From: a virus
DNA length: 64,000 nucleotides
Virus record (IMG/VR): IMGVR_UViG_3300027708_000025
Coordinates: 1 to 64,000 of that record
Strand: one strand, 5' to 3'
In this document: positions 33,303 through 40,605 of the stretch, one piece after another
How the letters are laid out: each line of letters opens with the position of its first letter
Position numbering within the stretch: position 1 is the stretch's first letter
Position numbers and translations under genes: made by a program
The notes under the pieces: model-generated
Databases searched by the model: none
Seen by the model: only the letters and a program-made list of their open reading frames with translations
What the model was told of the DNA's origin: nothing

Positions 33303-33497
33303 TTATGCTACACCAGCCATTTTGCTGTATATTGCTGGATAAACTGTTGCAATGGCTTTGGAAACTGTTGATTCTTTCTTACCATAAATCATAGCCACCA
33401 TTTGGATTTCAGTACTGACCGAACCATATCCACCACTCAAGTAAATTCCAGCTTTCATCTTTGCTAATTTAACAATCATTGTTTCGTATTTTAACAT
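33303..33497 (-). CDS. Hypothetical small protein, possible HTH
   Basis: 64 residues from ATG 33497 behind AAGGAG. 'STEIQMVAMIYGKKESTVSK' AIATVY reads like a helix-turn-helix. A small DNA-binding regulator is possible. Immediately upstream is a composite promoter. Confidence 0.5.
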   Translation of the reverse strand: MLKYETMIVKLAKMKAGIYLSGGYGSVSTEIQMVAMIYGKKESTVSKAIATVYPAIYSKMAGVA

Positions 33498-33526
33498 TTT
33501 TAACTCCTTTTTCAATCTATGAATCT

Positions 33527-33577
33527 ATTATACCAAAGTGCGACTATATGTCAACAACTATTTTCAAGGCTGTTGTT
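33527..33577 (-). promoter_or_regulatory. Composite promoter, copy 2
   Basis: TTGACA (33549-33554), 16-base spacer, TATAAT (33527-33532) on the minus strand, with AACAAC/GTTGTT repeat up to 33577. It overlaps the 3' end of the gene at 33564. Confidence 0.75.
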
Positions 33578-33812
33578 TTCTTGCAACACCAGAAATTTGC
33601 CACAATTTTTCTTCACCTTCATAATCGTGTGCATAAACAGAAAGTTTTTGCCCATATACTTCAATAGTGCCCCAATTATCATAAACATTATACGGGTCTG
33701 GTTCTACAGTAACGTTCCGCATAATTTCACAATAACCATTTCGCCACGTAGGCAATTTCTGTTTAAAATACTTATCATTCTCACGCTGGATAATAAAGAT
33801 TTTAGATTTCAT
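33564..33812 (-). CDS. Hypothetical small protein
   Basis: 82 residues ('MKSKIFIIQRENDKYFKQKL'), mixed charge, aromatic-rich middle. No motif recognised. Ends inside the next promoter. Confidence 0.5.
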   Translation of the reverse strand: MKSKIFIIQRENDKYFKQKLPTWRNGYCEIMRNVTVEPDPYNVYDNWGTIEVYGQKLSVYAHDYEGEEKLWQISGVARKQQP

Positions 33813-33825
33813 TTTATTTCACTTC

Positions 33826-33887
33826 AAAAAAAAGGGGGAAAACATTACGCAACACAAGTCCGCCTAGCGGTAGGGCTAGTTTTCCCC
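33826..33887 (-). terminator. Terminator with branched stem
   Basis: Minus-strand GGGGAAAAC and GTTTTCCCC form a 9-bp stem followed by a run of eight T. The loop holds a smaller CTAGC/GCTAG hairpin and the end of a small gene. Long loop, so strength is uncertain. Confidence 0.5.
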
Positions 33888-34015
33888 TCAAGGATATTCT
33901 TTACAATTTTATCTGTCATAATTACACCACCATATGCACGGCGATAAATTTCAGCACATTCTTTAATTCCAAAAACTAAAACTTTACCAGTTGGCATGAG
34001 GAGGGTGTAATTCAT
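33845..34015 (-). CDS. Hypothetical small protein
   Basis: 56 residues, ATG 34015 overlapping the upstream stop (ATGA). 'MNYTLLMPTGKVLVFGIKEC' and AEIYRRAYGG. Its last codons lie inside the terminator structure. No family recognised. Confidence 0.5.
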   Translation of the reverse strand: MNYTLLMPTGKVLVFGIKECAEIYRRAYGGVIMTDKIVKNILEGKTSPTARRTCVA

Positions 34016-34212
34016 TTTAAAACAGTCACAATTTGAATTTGTAAACCTTTACGCACAGCAACCTTTAAAGTCACTCCGTATTTTTTACAAGTACGTTTAG
34101 GTAAATCCATTCCATAAGGAACAAGAAAATTGGTGCCGTTTGCCGCCTTCAGAAAAACAGCGGTGCTACGACCAACACGATTAAGAACAGAATTTTTAAA
34201 TGCTTTTTTCAT
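34012..34212 (-). CDS. Small basic protein
   Basis: 66 residues, very basic ('MKKAFKNSVLNRVGRSTAVF', PKRTCKKYGVTLKVAVRKG). Could bind nucleic acid. Encoded two bases after the Gp88-like gene and overlaps the next by ATGA. Function unknown. Confidence 0.5.
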   Translation of the reverse strand: MKKAFKNSVLNRVGRSTAVFLKAANGTNFLVPYGMDLPKRTCKKYGVTLKVAVRKGLQIQIVTVLK

Positions 34213-34213
34213 T

Positions 34214-34963
34214 TTAAGCCGCCATCAAAATAAGAGTAGGATACTTTACAAAACCAGTGGTGTCTTTTTTAGCTTTGCCTTTTGCATACAAGCCAACCAC
34301 AACACCTTTGGGATCAAGGAAACGCAAATCGGATTCGTCACCATTGAAAACTGGCATACCCATATAAGTCTCAGGCATTGGCAAAGTTTTCTTAATACCG
34401 AACACGGTAGCAACATTATAACCTTGTTGAATTGCTTTTGTAACATCGGAATCATTGCCGTCAGCGGCAGAGAATGTCAAATGGTAGTTAGCGATATCAA
34501 CAACTTTACGACCAAGAACCTTGGTGTAATCATAGAATTGGACTTCAGGAAAAGCGGTGAACATGTTACGGAACAATTGACCGTTACGGACAACTTCATA
34601 CTTTTCAAACGCAAGGTCGGAAGTACCATTCAAACGAAACACGGGAACAAGGTTCATCCGTTTGCTTTGTTTAATTGCTAATTCAATATCAGCAACAAGC
34701 AAAGTCATAAAATAATTACGGGTTTCAAAAAACATTTTGGTTTTGCGAATACGTGCTTTTTGAATAACGTTAGTGGTCTCGCCACGCTTAAACATACCAC
34801 CACGACCAGCGGTATTCAAACAGGCGGAAGTACAACCAGCGGTACGTTTAGGGCAAGTTTCATAACCACTCAAGTTAGCTGGCGCAAGGTGCAGAATGTA
34901 GGTATTGTAACCTTGTGACATTCCTTTAAGAACCTTGGGATTTCCAGTAGATAGTAGTTTCAT
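34214..34963 (-). CDS. Gp88-family phage protein
   Basis: 249 residues. Starts 'MKLLSTGNPKVLKGMSQGYN' with 'LAPANLSGYETCPKRTAGCT' SACLNTAGRGGMF, a Cys-rich signature of the phage gene product 88 family. Found in many phages without a known role; the Cys cluster suggests metal binding. Read from the composite promoter at 34998-35048. Confidence 0.8.
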   Translation of the reverse strand: MKLLSTGNPKVLKGMSQGYNTYILHLAPANLSGYETCPKRTAGCTSACLNTAGRGGMFKRGETTNVIQKARIRKTKMFFETRNYFMTLLVADIELAIKQSKRMNLVPVFRLNGTSDLAFEKYEVVRNGQLFRNMFTAFPEVQFYDYTKVLGRKVVDIANYHLTFSAADGNDSDVTKAIQQGYNVATVFGIKKTLPMPETYMGMPVFNGDESDLRFLDPKGVVVGLYAKGKAKKDTTGFVKYPTLILMAA

Positions 34964-34997
34964 AAATTTCCGTTTCTTTTCTTAATCTCTAGACTCT

Positions 34998-35048
34998 AGT
35001 ATATCACAGTCGGAACACATGTCAACAACTATTTTCAAGGTTGTTGTT
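34998..35048 (-). promoter_or_regulatory. Composite promoter, copy 3
   Basis: TTGACA (35020-35025), 16-base spacer, TATACT (34998-35003), repeat AACAAC/GTTGTT up to 35048. Drives the Gp88-family gene. Confidence 0.78.
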
Positions 35049-35057
35049 TTTCTGCAA

Positions 35058-35219
35058 CTATTTTGCAGAATTCCACAGGTCACAATAGTACTTGGCATCC
35101 CGCCTGAGGTCACATGCGTCTACCACAAAGTCACCGTCCATGATGTACCAAACAGCCTTCTCTAGACCAGTCTTGGTCATCGTGTAGGATTTCTTGATAG
35201 TGTAAGTCGGTTTGTTCAT
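35058..35219 (-). CDS. Small hypothetical protein
   Basis: 53 residues ('MNKPTYTIKKSYTMTKTGLE', WYIMDGDFVVDACDLRRDA). First and only gene between two composite promoters, 20 bases after the -10 at 35240. No family recognised; a short beta-rich fold is likely. Confidence 0.55.
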   Translation of the reverse strand: MNKPTYTIKKSYTMTKTGLEKAVWYIMDGDFVVDACDLRRDAKYYCDLWNSAK

Positions 35220-35239
35220 AATTTCAATCTCTAGACTCT

Positions 35240-35289
35240 AGTATAGCAGAATAGGTAAACATGTCAACAACTATTTTTAAAAATGTTGT
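35240..35289 (-). promoter_or_regulatory. Composite promoter, copy 4
   Basis: TTGACA (35262-35267), 16-base spacer, TATACT (35240-35245), repeat AACAAC/GTTGTA ending at 35289, directly after a terminator. Confidence 0.75.
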
Positions 35290-35302
35290 AGAAAAACAAC
35301 GC

Positions 35303-35329
35303 AAAAAACCGCCTTGTGGGCGGTTTTTT
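35303..35329 (-). terminator. Strong bidirectional terminator
   Basis: AAAAAACCGCC, loop TTGTG, GGCGGTTTTTT: an 11-bp stem with A and U tracts on both sides. It closes the operon that ends at 35385 and insulates the next promoter. Confidence 0.85.
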
Positions 35330-35385
35330 TAGTCTTGGAGGGGTAAGAGTACAGTCTATAGCGGAAAGTCGCCCAAAAGCCTGAT
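35325..35385 (-). repeat. Operon-end element, copy 2
   Basis: Minus-strand GGGCGACTTT...TGTACTCTTACCCCTCCA...AAAAAACCGCCC, leading into the terminator. Shares spaced blocks with 30378-30430 and 47630-47690. Confidence 0.45.
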
Positions 35386-35801
35386 TATGGTGTCACTTTA
35401 CGCCAGTTTTTAAGTGCTTTTTCTAAGTCCCTGAATGCTTCATCCTCTTCTGAGGTTGCAGGATCATAAGAATAACTTGTAGTACTTGGGTATTCAGTAT
35501 ATGTGCCGTATGTATTCACATCCATGTGGCGCTCGCCATCAAAATTAAATTCAAATTCATCCTGTTCTGGTTCTTCATCATCGCCTTCATCCCTAACACA
35601 ATCCCATACAGTTTGAAATTTTTCATACAATGTAGAATCAATATCATCAATCATGCCTTCTAGTGTGTAGATTGCAGATTGCAATACTTTAATGTCCACA
35701 TCATTCTCTGTACCAGCGACAAGAAGTTTAAATAGATTTTTAAATTCTCCAACCCGAATGATTGCAGATTCTAGTTCAGTTAATTCGTTCCAATGTTTCA
35801 T
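35385..35801 (-). CDS. Acidic hypothetical protein
   Basis: 138 residues; N-terminal helix ('WNELTELESAIIRVGEFKNL') and a strongly acidic second half ('DEGDDEEPEQDEFEFNFDGE'). Last gene of the 38.2-35.4 kb operon. No family recognised; the acidity recalls DNA-mimic or binding-partner proteins but that is speculation. Confidence 0.5.
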   Translation of the reverse strand: MKHWNELTELESAIIRVGEFKNLFKLLVAGTENDVDIKVLQSAIYTLEGMIDDIDSTLYEKFQTVWDCVRDEGDDEEPEQDEFEFNFDGERHMDVNTYGTYTEYPSTTSYSYDPATSEEDEAFRDLEKALKNWRKVTP

Positions 35802-35977
35802 AATGACTCCATATATTTGTTACGTTGCTGAATGTTCTGCGGTTGTTGTTCACGCACAGATTCTTTGATAGTGTTTTGAAATTTACTAACACTACTATCT
35901 ATAAGCATTGCTATTCCGGAAGTGCCCGCTGTTGCAAGAAAGATTCCAACAGCACACCCAAATAAAAATTTCATCAT
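35798..35977 (-). CDS. Small membrane-anchored protein
   Basis: 59 residues from ATG 35977. A hydrophobic N-terminus ('MMKFLFGCAVGIFLATAGTS') and polar C-terminus rich in Gln/Asn. The Cys at position 8 lies in GCAVG, not a lipobox. Coupled to both neighbours by overlaps. Confidence 0.5.
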   Translation of the reverse strand: MMKFLFGCAVGIFLATAGTSGIAMLIDSSVSKFQNTIKESVREQQPQNIQQRNKYMESL

Positions 35978-36282
35978 GCTATAATCCAATCAATGTCATC
36001 ACGAATTTCTACAGATTCAGCACCATCATATTCGTGAATACGAAAAGCAGTACCGACAGGCAACCATTGAACTTTTAAATCACCTGCACCACCACAGTAT
36101 GTGTCTGGATATTTGGCTTCGCAATATTGTGTAATTGTTTCAGAATTTGTTCCGTCTTCAATCATCTCTACAATAGTTGGATCAAACAACAATTCTGAAT
36201 CAGAATTCCATGTTGACCAACCAGCACCAAATCCTGGAGATACAAGTACTGCAACTTTTCCATCACGAATAACTTTGTCCAT
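35974..36282 (-). CDS. Conserved phage protein of unknown function
   Basis: 102 residues: 'VAVLVSPGFGAGWSTWNSDS', 'YCEAKYPDTYCGGAGDLKVQ' and 'AFRIHEYDGAESVEIRDDID'. I recognise the pattern from proteins encoded by various phages. Abuts the lipoprotein gene upstream. Confidence 0.6.
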   Translation of the reverse strand: MDKVIRDGKVAVLVSPGFGAGWSTWNSDSELLFDPTIVEMIEDGTNSETITQYCEAKYPDTYCGGAGDLKVQWLPVGTAFRIHEYDGAESVEIRDDIDWIIA

Positions 36283-36893
36283 TAGTCCACCTTCATCGCA
36301 TTCAATTCATTAATTTTCTGTGTTTCAATCTTATCTGTTTGTTTATCTAACTCACGAAAAGATTTTGAAGAACGTAATTGTGCATAGAGTCCAGCATTAC
36401 GTTGAATCTCAGCAAGCATAATCTTGTTTGATTCGTCAGCAGAGAAACGCAAACGAACGAATGCTCTAAAACCACCATTCTCTTTAACTACCATAAAGTT
36501 TGTACGTTGCACACCAACTAAATTTACTTTAGCAACAATCAATCGTGTGGTACGTTCAATGTCAGCATTAGCAACACTTTTGCCAAGTACACCAGATTCA
36601 ACTGCAAAGTCTTTCATCATAGCACTAGTGTATGAAGAATAGTTAGATGCTAATTCACGTTTAGCAGACAACATTGCTTTGTCTACAGAGAACTGAAAAT
36701 CGTTTGAGTATTCAGTACCAACACCATAGATAGCAGAATCATCTTTCTTCGGCGCATCAGCATACCACTTAGGATAGTCAACTTCGTTACTAAACATTTT
36801 CGTTTCACTCACACTTGGACCATCTTTGATAGTACTACATGCACTCAATGAAATTACAAACGGCAATACTGCATAACATAAAAACTTTTCCAT
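36282..36893 (-). CDS. LPP20-like outer-membrane lipoprotein
   Basis: 203 residues with a lipoprotein signal (lipobox LSAC at about residue 19). The mature part, 'DYPKWYADAPKKDDSAIYGV' and AMLSAKRELASNYSSY, matches the LPP20 family of secreted lipoproteins. Lipidation at the Cys would anchor it in the envelope. With the two upstream genes it forms an exported cassette. Possible roles: superinfection exclusion or receptor masking; not shown by sequence. Confidence 0.75.
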   Translation of the reverse strand: MEKFLCYAVLPFVISLSACSTIKDGPSVSETKMFSNEVDYPKWYADAPKKDDSAIYGVGTEYSNDFQFSVDKAMLSAKRELASNYSSYTSAMMKDFAVESGVLGKSVANADIERTTRLIVAKVNLVGVQRTNFMVVKENGGFRAFVRLRFSADESNKIMLAEIQRNAGLYAQLRSSKSFRELDKQTDKIETQKINELNAMKVD

Positions 36894-36895
36894 GA

Positions 36896-37024
36896 TTATT
36901 TTCCTACATTCTTAATGTATTGACCTGCTTGATTCAAGTCTTGTCCAGCACCTTGCAGAGTGCCACCCACAGTACCACAGCCAGTTAAGACTACCAGTAC
37001 ACCCATAATAAAAAGAGACTTCAT
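36896..37024 (-). CDS. Entericidin-like small lipoprotein
   Basis: 42 residues, too short for usual gene calls. Signal with lipobox LTGC at residue 16, then GTVGGTLQGAGQDLNQAGQY. The Cys-GTVxGxGQDxxxAG pattern is that of EcnA/EcnB entericidins, small envelope lipoproteins linked to toxin-antidote lysis in stationary phase. Sits exactly between two other exported proteins. Confidence 0.7.
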   Translation of the reverse strand: MKSLFIMGVLVVLTGCGTVGGTLQGAGQDLNQAGQYIKNVGK

Positions 37025-37028
37025 TTCA

Positions 37029-37751
37029 CTACCTTTCAATGCTTACATGATGATTAATAACTTTCCGACTGTCAAAAGGAATATCCTTTACCAGCGAATC
37101 AAACTCCATTGTACTGTACTTATCTCTAAAAGTCAAATTCTTATCGGTAAACAAAAACACCAGCAACTCATTAGAATGACTTTTGCCGATTGGCAATTCA
37201 GCTTGCATTTTGTATCTAGTAGATGGAATTTGAATCTGTTTATTAATCTCCAGTACTTTGTCAGTATAGACTAATTGATACTGTTTGTCAACTAAGTTAA
37301 AAATACCAACGGTACCTGTAATCCCAGAGACAGCTTGAAACACAAATCGTTCTCCAACTTTAAGTTGATTCTTGCCATCAACATGGAATTTCATTGAATT
37401 GACAATTTTATGAACATCAACTTCAATGTCAACTTCACATACTTGTCTGTCTCTATTTGGGTAGATTTGTTTATCTTTTTTATAAACAGTTTTAATCTCA
37501 CCACTCACTTCAGTATAAAGAGTAGAAAGCACGGTACATTTCTCATCTTTACAATTTTCGTTTTGTGCGGCTTCAATCATTTCACCCACAAAATTTGTAA
37601 TTGCATTTTGTTTTGCTTTTTCTTCAGCAAGTCTACATGCAACATTTTCAGCAGTATCAGGACCGAATGAGTATTCACCAGTACCTTTTACACGTTCAGC
37701 ATATGCAAGGCTACTCGCACAAAGCAAAGTCATAAAAAATAATTTACGCAA
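37029..37751 (-). CDS. Exported LPP20/FlgT-like protein
   Basis: 240 residues. Signal peptide 'MRKLFFMTLLCASSLAYA' followed by 'VKGTGEYSFGPDTAENVACR' and LAEEKAKQNAITNFVGE, the helix-strand start typical of LPP20/FlgT-N domains. The C-terminal part is a beta-rich domain (residues 130-235). Likely periplasmic or outer-membrane-associated partner of the downstream LPP20-like lipoprotein. Confidence 0.65.
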   Translation of the reverse strand: MRKLFFMTLLCASSLAYAERVKGTGEYSFGPDTAENVACRLAEEKAKQNAITNFVGEMIEAAQNENCKDEKCTVLSTLYTEVSGEIKTVYKKDKQIYPNRDRQVCEVDIEVDVHKIVNSMKFHVDGKNQLKVGERFVFQAVSGITGTVGIFNLVDKQYQLVYTDKVLEINKQIQIPSTRYKMQAELPIGKSHSNELLVFLFTDKNLTFRDKYSTMEFDSLVKDIPFDSRKVINHHVSIER

Positions 37752-38214
37752 CTTTCAATCCTTTCAGTCTATCTGCCGCATAAGAAGCGGCAAATGCATT
37801 TGGTTTAACCATAGGCACAACATTACATGTTCCTTTGATGTAGCCAATTGCTTCGTTAATAACACAAGAACTACCATGCATTTCATTTGGATTAATATCC
37901 AAATGAACTTCAACATCTCGCCCCTCTAATACATCTGCAAGTTTGATATATAACTCAGAAAGTTTATATACCTCTGTCATCAGACGATATCTTGGACGAT
38001 TCACTTTTTGGTCATAGTCACGTTCACGCTGTACTTCACCAAACAATTTGCATCCATGTCTTCCGTCAATGTGAACTACAATAGCAAGAACATAATCTGC
38101 GTACCAAAGCCCACCAATGTTAAATCTTTCAGAATCACAACCAATATAGATTTTAGTATTAGGTGTTTGATCTTCTATGAATTGCCTCACCTCTTCTAAA
38201 TCTAATTTACGCAC
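37744..38214 (-). CDS. RNase H-like nuclease (DUF458-like)
   Basis: 156 residues with a GTG start behind AAGGAGTAAGTT. 'KIYIGCDSERFNIGG' (first Asp), 'EVHLDINPNEMHGSS' (second) and 'VKPNAFAASYAADRL' (third) give the acidic triad pattern of the RNase H-like DUF458 fold. Known from T4-like phages and bacilli. Substrate not established. Overlaps the exported protein gene by eight bases. Confidence 0.75.
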   Translation of the reverse strand: MRKLDLEEVRQFIEDQTPNTKIYIGCDSERFNIGGLWYADYVLAIVVHIDGRHGCKLFGEVQRERDYDQKVNRPRYRLMTEVYKLSELYIKLADVLEGRDVEVHLDINPNEMHGSSCVINEAIGYIKGTCNVVPMVKPNAFAASYAADRLKGLKVA

Positions 38215-38233
38215 AACTTACTCCTTAAAAACC

Positions 38234-38308
38234 TGGTGGGCAGAGAGAGAATTGAACTCCCACTCAAGCGATTATGAGTCGCCTGCTTTACCATTAAGCT
38301 ACCTGCCC
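38234..38308 (-). tRNA. tRNA with CAT anticodon, probably Ile2 (lysidine type)
   Basis: Anticodon arm GGCGA-CTCATAA-TCGCT, encoded CCA, A73. The anticodon arm is, as far as I recall, identical to E. coli tRNA-Ile2, whose C34 is changed to lysidine to read AUA. Two other CAT tRNAs nearby fit initiator and elongator Met better. Confidence 0.85.
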
Positions 38309-38315
38309 TAAAACT

Positions 38316-38399
38316 TGGTATGAGAGGAGGGACTCGAACCCTCAATCCTTGCGGCGGGAGATTTTAAGTCTCCTGTGTATACCATTCCACCACTCTCAC
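38316..38399 (-). tRNA. tRNA-Leu (TAA)
   Basis: Stem GGAGA/TCTCC around CTTAAAA; long variable arm as expected for Leu; CCA encoded. Confidence 0.93.
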
Positions 38400-38404
38400 A
38401 TAAC

Positions 38405-38481
38405 TGGCCTGACTGGAGGGATTCGAACCCCCGACCGACGGATTAGAAATCCGTTGCTCTATCCTACTGAGCTACAGTCAG
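38405..38481 (-). tRNA. tRNA-Arg (TCT)
   Basis: Anticodon loop TTTCTAA in stem ACGGA/TCCGT, G73, CCA encoded. Reads AGA/AGG, useful in an AT-rich phage. Confidence 0.93.
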
Positions 38482-38500
38482 AATTAATTTCTATACATGT

Positions 38501-38529
38501 AGTATAGTTTATATTGATTTGTGTGTCAA
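38501..38529 (-). promoter_or_regulatory. Sigma70-like promoter inside tRNA array
   Basis: TTGACA (38524-38529), 17-base spacer, TATACT (38501-38506), minus strand. Reads tRNA-Arg, tRNA-Leu, the Ile2-type tRNA and on into the RNase H-like operon. Confidence 0.7.
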
Positions 38530-38530
38530 G

Positions 38531-38604
38531 TGGAGCGGGGTAGGAGAATCGAACTCCTGACTTCAGTTTGGAAGACTGAGGTAATACCATTTTACGAACC
38601 CCGC
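38531..38604 (-). tRNA. tRNA-Gly (TCC)
   Basis: Loop CTTCCAA in stem TCAGT/ACTGA, acceptor GCGGGG/CCCCGC, U73, CCA encoded. Confidence 0.92.
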
Positions 38605-38610
38605 ATTTTT

Positions 38611-38684
38611 TGGCATCTCCTGAGAGACTCGAACTCCCACTTACGGTTTTGGAGACCGCAGTACTGCCATTATACTAAGGAGAC
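38611..38684 (-). tRNA. tRNA-Trp (CCA)
   Basis: Loop CTCCAAA in stem GCGGT/ACCGT, G73, CCA encoded. Confidence 0.92.
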
Positions 38685-38689
38685 ATTTG

Positions 38690-39223
38690 TTACGGATTCT
38701 TTGCAGAATGTGGTACATCAAACACGAATGTAATCCTGTCTACTGTACCATTGTTCCACGCAGAATGATATTTCTTATTGTCAAACCAGAAAAATGTTCC
38801 TGGTTCTATTTGTCTTTCTTCACCATCTACTTCATACAAGTAAGTGCCTTGCAATGATAAATGATATCTATCTCTTGTCTCATAATATGTACCATCGTCA
38901 ACGTGGCGACCAACACTATCGTTTGGATTTAATTTAAAGAAAGCGGCTCTTGAAGTTTGCGTAATGTCGTGCTTCTTAAGATACTTTCTCACTTCAGTAT
39001 ACTTATCATAAAGCGGTGTGCGTCTTTGCAAATCAGAATTTTTAGGATTCTCATCTGGACTACGAACCATCGCCATCACTAGAGGAAGAAACCCATACGG
39101 ATTCTTTTCCCCACCAATCTTAGAATAAGTAGAAACTGCTTGCCAATCTGTATCGTCAATCTGCCCTAGAATTTTACTTATGTCAATTCCAGTTTCAATG
39201 AATCTAAAATTACTCATCATCAT
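38690..39223 (-). CDS. Aspartyl/asparaginyl beta-hydroxylase-like oxygenase
   Basis: 177 residues. The double-stranded beta-helix core has 'VGRHVDDGTYYETRDRYHLS' and 'EVDGEERQIEPGTFFWFDNK', then YHSAWNNGTVDRITFVFDV. The spaced His residues and the Arg fit an iron/2-oxoglutarate site of the aspartyl beta-hydroxylase group. First of three oxygenase-type genes between tRNAs; substrate (protein, sugar or nucleic acid) unknown. Overlaps the next gene by 14 bases. Confidence 0.72.
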   Translation of the reverse strand: MMMSNFRFIETGIDISKILGQIDDTDWQAVSTYSKIGGEKNPYGFLPLVMAMVRSPDENPKNSDLQRRTPLYDKYTEVRKYLKKHDITQTSRAAFFKLNPNDSVGRHVDDGTYYETRDRYHLSLQGTYLYEVDGEERQIEPGTFFWFDNKKYHSAWNNGTVDRITFVFDVPHSAKNP

Positions 39224-39869
39224 ATTCCATCAATTGCATACTTCCCGTATGCGGAAAATCGTATCTATCAAAGTGGTCAAAATTTGTTTTACCAATTGGC
39301 ATAATATTCACACCAACAATGATTCTATAATTGCAATCAGTAGGACTTGTTTGATGCGTTGCCCATGCGGGAAACATAACTAACGTACCTGCGACAAAAG
39401 GTAACTCTTCTTGAGACTTCAACATCAATTCATTTTTATCTGAAATTGCAGGTTGTATTACATATTTCTCTGCACCTAGATTTGGAAATACTGTTCCGCT
39501 TGCATTACCATCAGCATCAAACAAATGAAATGAACCACCCAAGAAACTATTCGCATGACTGTGCATGTGATGAAAGCCACCAGCTTTTTGTCTAGTCGCC
39601 CACATACTTGTAATCCCACACTCATCATAATAACCCATATCATCCATTGCATACTTACCACAACTGTGAATGAAGTCTGTTAACTTTTTAACTTTATCAT
39701 CTTTGTGTAAGTTTGCTCTAGTGATTTGAAGCCCATTCCTTTCACGTTCAGAAAGATATAGATTATCCTGTGCAAGATATCGCACTAAGAATTCTTGGTC
39801 ATTCTCAAAGTTTGGATAATGAAATCTCCAAACTGGTGTGTAGAATAGTTTATGTAATTCGACTTTCAT
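39210..39869 (-). CDS. 2OG-Fe(II) oxygenase
   Basis: 219 residues. 'HHMHSHANSFLGGSFHLFDA' near residue 102 and 'VAGTLVMFPAWATHQTSPTD' CNYRIIVGVNIMPIG near 170 are the paired blocks of the putative 2OG-Fe(II) oxygenase family common in marine phages. The HxH...H pattern supplies iron ligands and the final Arg contacts 2-oxoglutarate. Substrate unknown. Confidence 0.8.
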   Translation of the reverse strand: MKVELHKLFYTPVWRFHYPNFENDQEFLVRYLAQDNLYLSERERNGLQITRANLHKDDKVKKLTDFIHSCGKYAMDDMGYYDECGITSMWATRQKAGGFHHMHSHANSFLGGSFHLFDADGNASGTVFPNLGAEKYVIQPAISDKNELMLKSQEELPFVAGTLVMFPAWATHQTSPTDCNYRIIVGVNIMPIGKTNFDHFDRYDFPHTGSMQLMEYDDE

Positions 39870-40045
39870 TTGTTTTCAAACTCATCATCATACAAACCCA
39901 TCTCTTGGCTGATACGAACCATTTCATCCAATGCGGCTTCTTGGCGTTTTTTTGCAAATGCTCTTTGCTCTTCTTCGGTTCCTAATTCATATCCTTTATC
40001 AGAATGAATCTCTTCGGCTGCCGCAATATTCTTTTTGTCTATCAT
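39866..40045 (-). CDS. Small acidic helical protein
   Basis: 59 residues, unannotated by length filters. 'MIDKKNIAAAEEIHSDKGYE' LGTEEEQRAFAKKRQEAALDEM, then an acidic tail. Coupled on both sides by ATGA overlaps to an acetyltransferase-like gene and an oxygenase. Possible accessory subunit; no family known. Confidence 0.6.
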   Translation of the reverse strand: MIDKKNIAAAEEIHSDKGYELGTEEEQRAFAKKRQEAALDEMVRISQEMGLYDDEFENK

Positions 40046-40488
40046 AAAATCACCCTATGATATTCGTAATTAACTGTATCTTCATTTTCTCTAAAAACAA
40101 CTGCACCATTACGCAAATGAAAACGTCTAGCCAATTCAGTCTTTGGACTTAGCGTAAGGTATCTTTGAATTTCTGGTTTGTTTTCTTTGATGTGACTAAC
40201 AGCATCAAAAATTAATGTACGACCGGCACCTGGAGCATAACTCCAAATGGTATAAAAAATTGCAACAATAGGTTCAGATGAAACTTGAAATAACTCTGTT
40301 TCTTTTGTTGGAATTTCTGTCTGATAACTTACGCATGTGATTGCTTTCACTTTGTCATCTGGATCACGCAACACAAAGATATCTTTGTTGTCGCCAACCC
40401 TATCAACATGTGGAATATGAGGGCGCACAGGATCCTCACTTAACATACTCATTACACTATCAGTAAAAGATTTTATTAGATATAACAT
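40042..40488 (-). CDS. GNAT-like acetyltransferase
   Basis: 148 residues from ATG 40488 (a GTG at 40515 is possible). 'DKVKAITCVSYQTEIPTKET' and 'APGAGRTLIFDAVSHIKENK' followed by 'TLSPKTELARRFHLRNGAVV' follow the beta-helix order of GNAT enzymes (cofactor loop, then the 'ARRFHLRNGA' block near the C-terminus). Substrate unknown. Confidence 0.55.
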   Translation of the reverse strand: MLYLIKSFTDSVMSMLSEDPVRPHIPHVDRVGDNKDIFVLRDPDDKVKAITCVSYQTEIPTKETELFQVSSEPIVAIFYTIWSYAPGAGRTLIFDAVSHIKENKPEIQRYLTLSPKTELARRFHLRNGAVVFRENEDTVNYEYHRVIL

Positions 40489-40528
40489 TTTTTTATTCTC
40501 ATTTTTTATTCTCACTTCTCTACATTAA

Positions 40529-40603
40529 TGGTGGAGGATGGGAGGATCGAACTCCCACTTCAGACTTGCAAAGCCCATGTGCTCCCATTATCACTAATCC
40601 CCC
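40529..40603 (-). tRNA. tRNA-Ala (TGC)
   Basis: Loop TTTGCAA; acceptor GGGGGAT/ATCCTCC with the G3-U70 alanine identity pair; A73; CCA encoded. The anticodon stem contains two G-U pairs. Confidence 0.88.
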
Positions 40604-40605
40604 AT

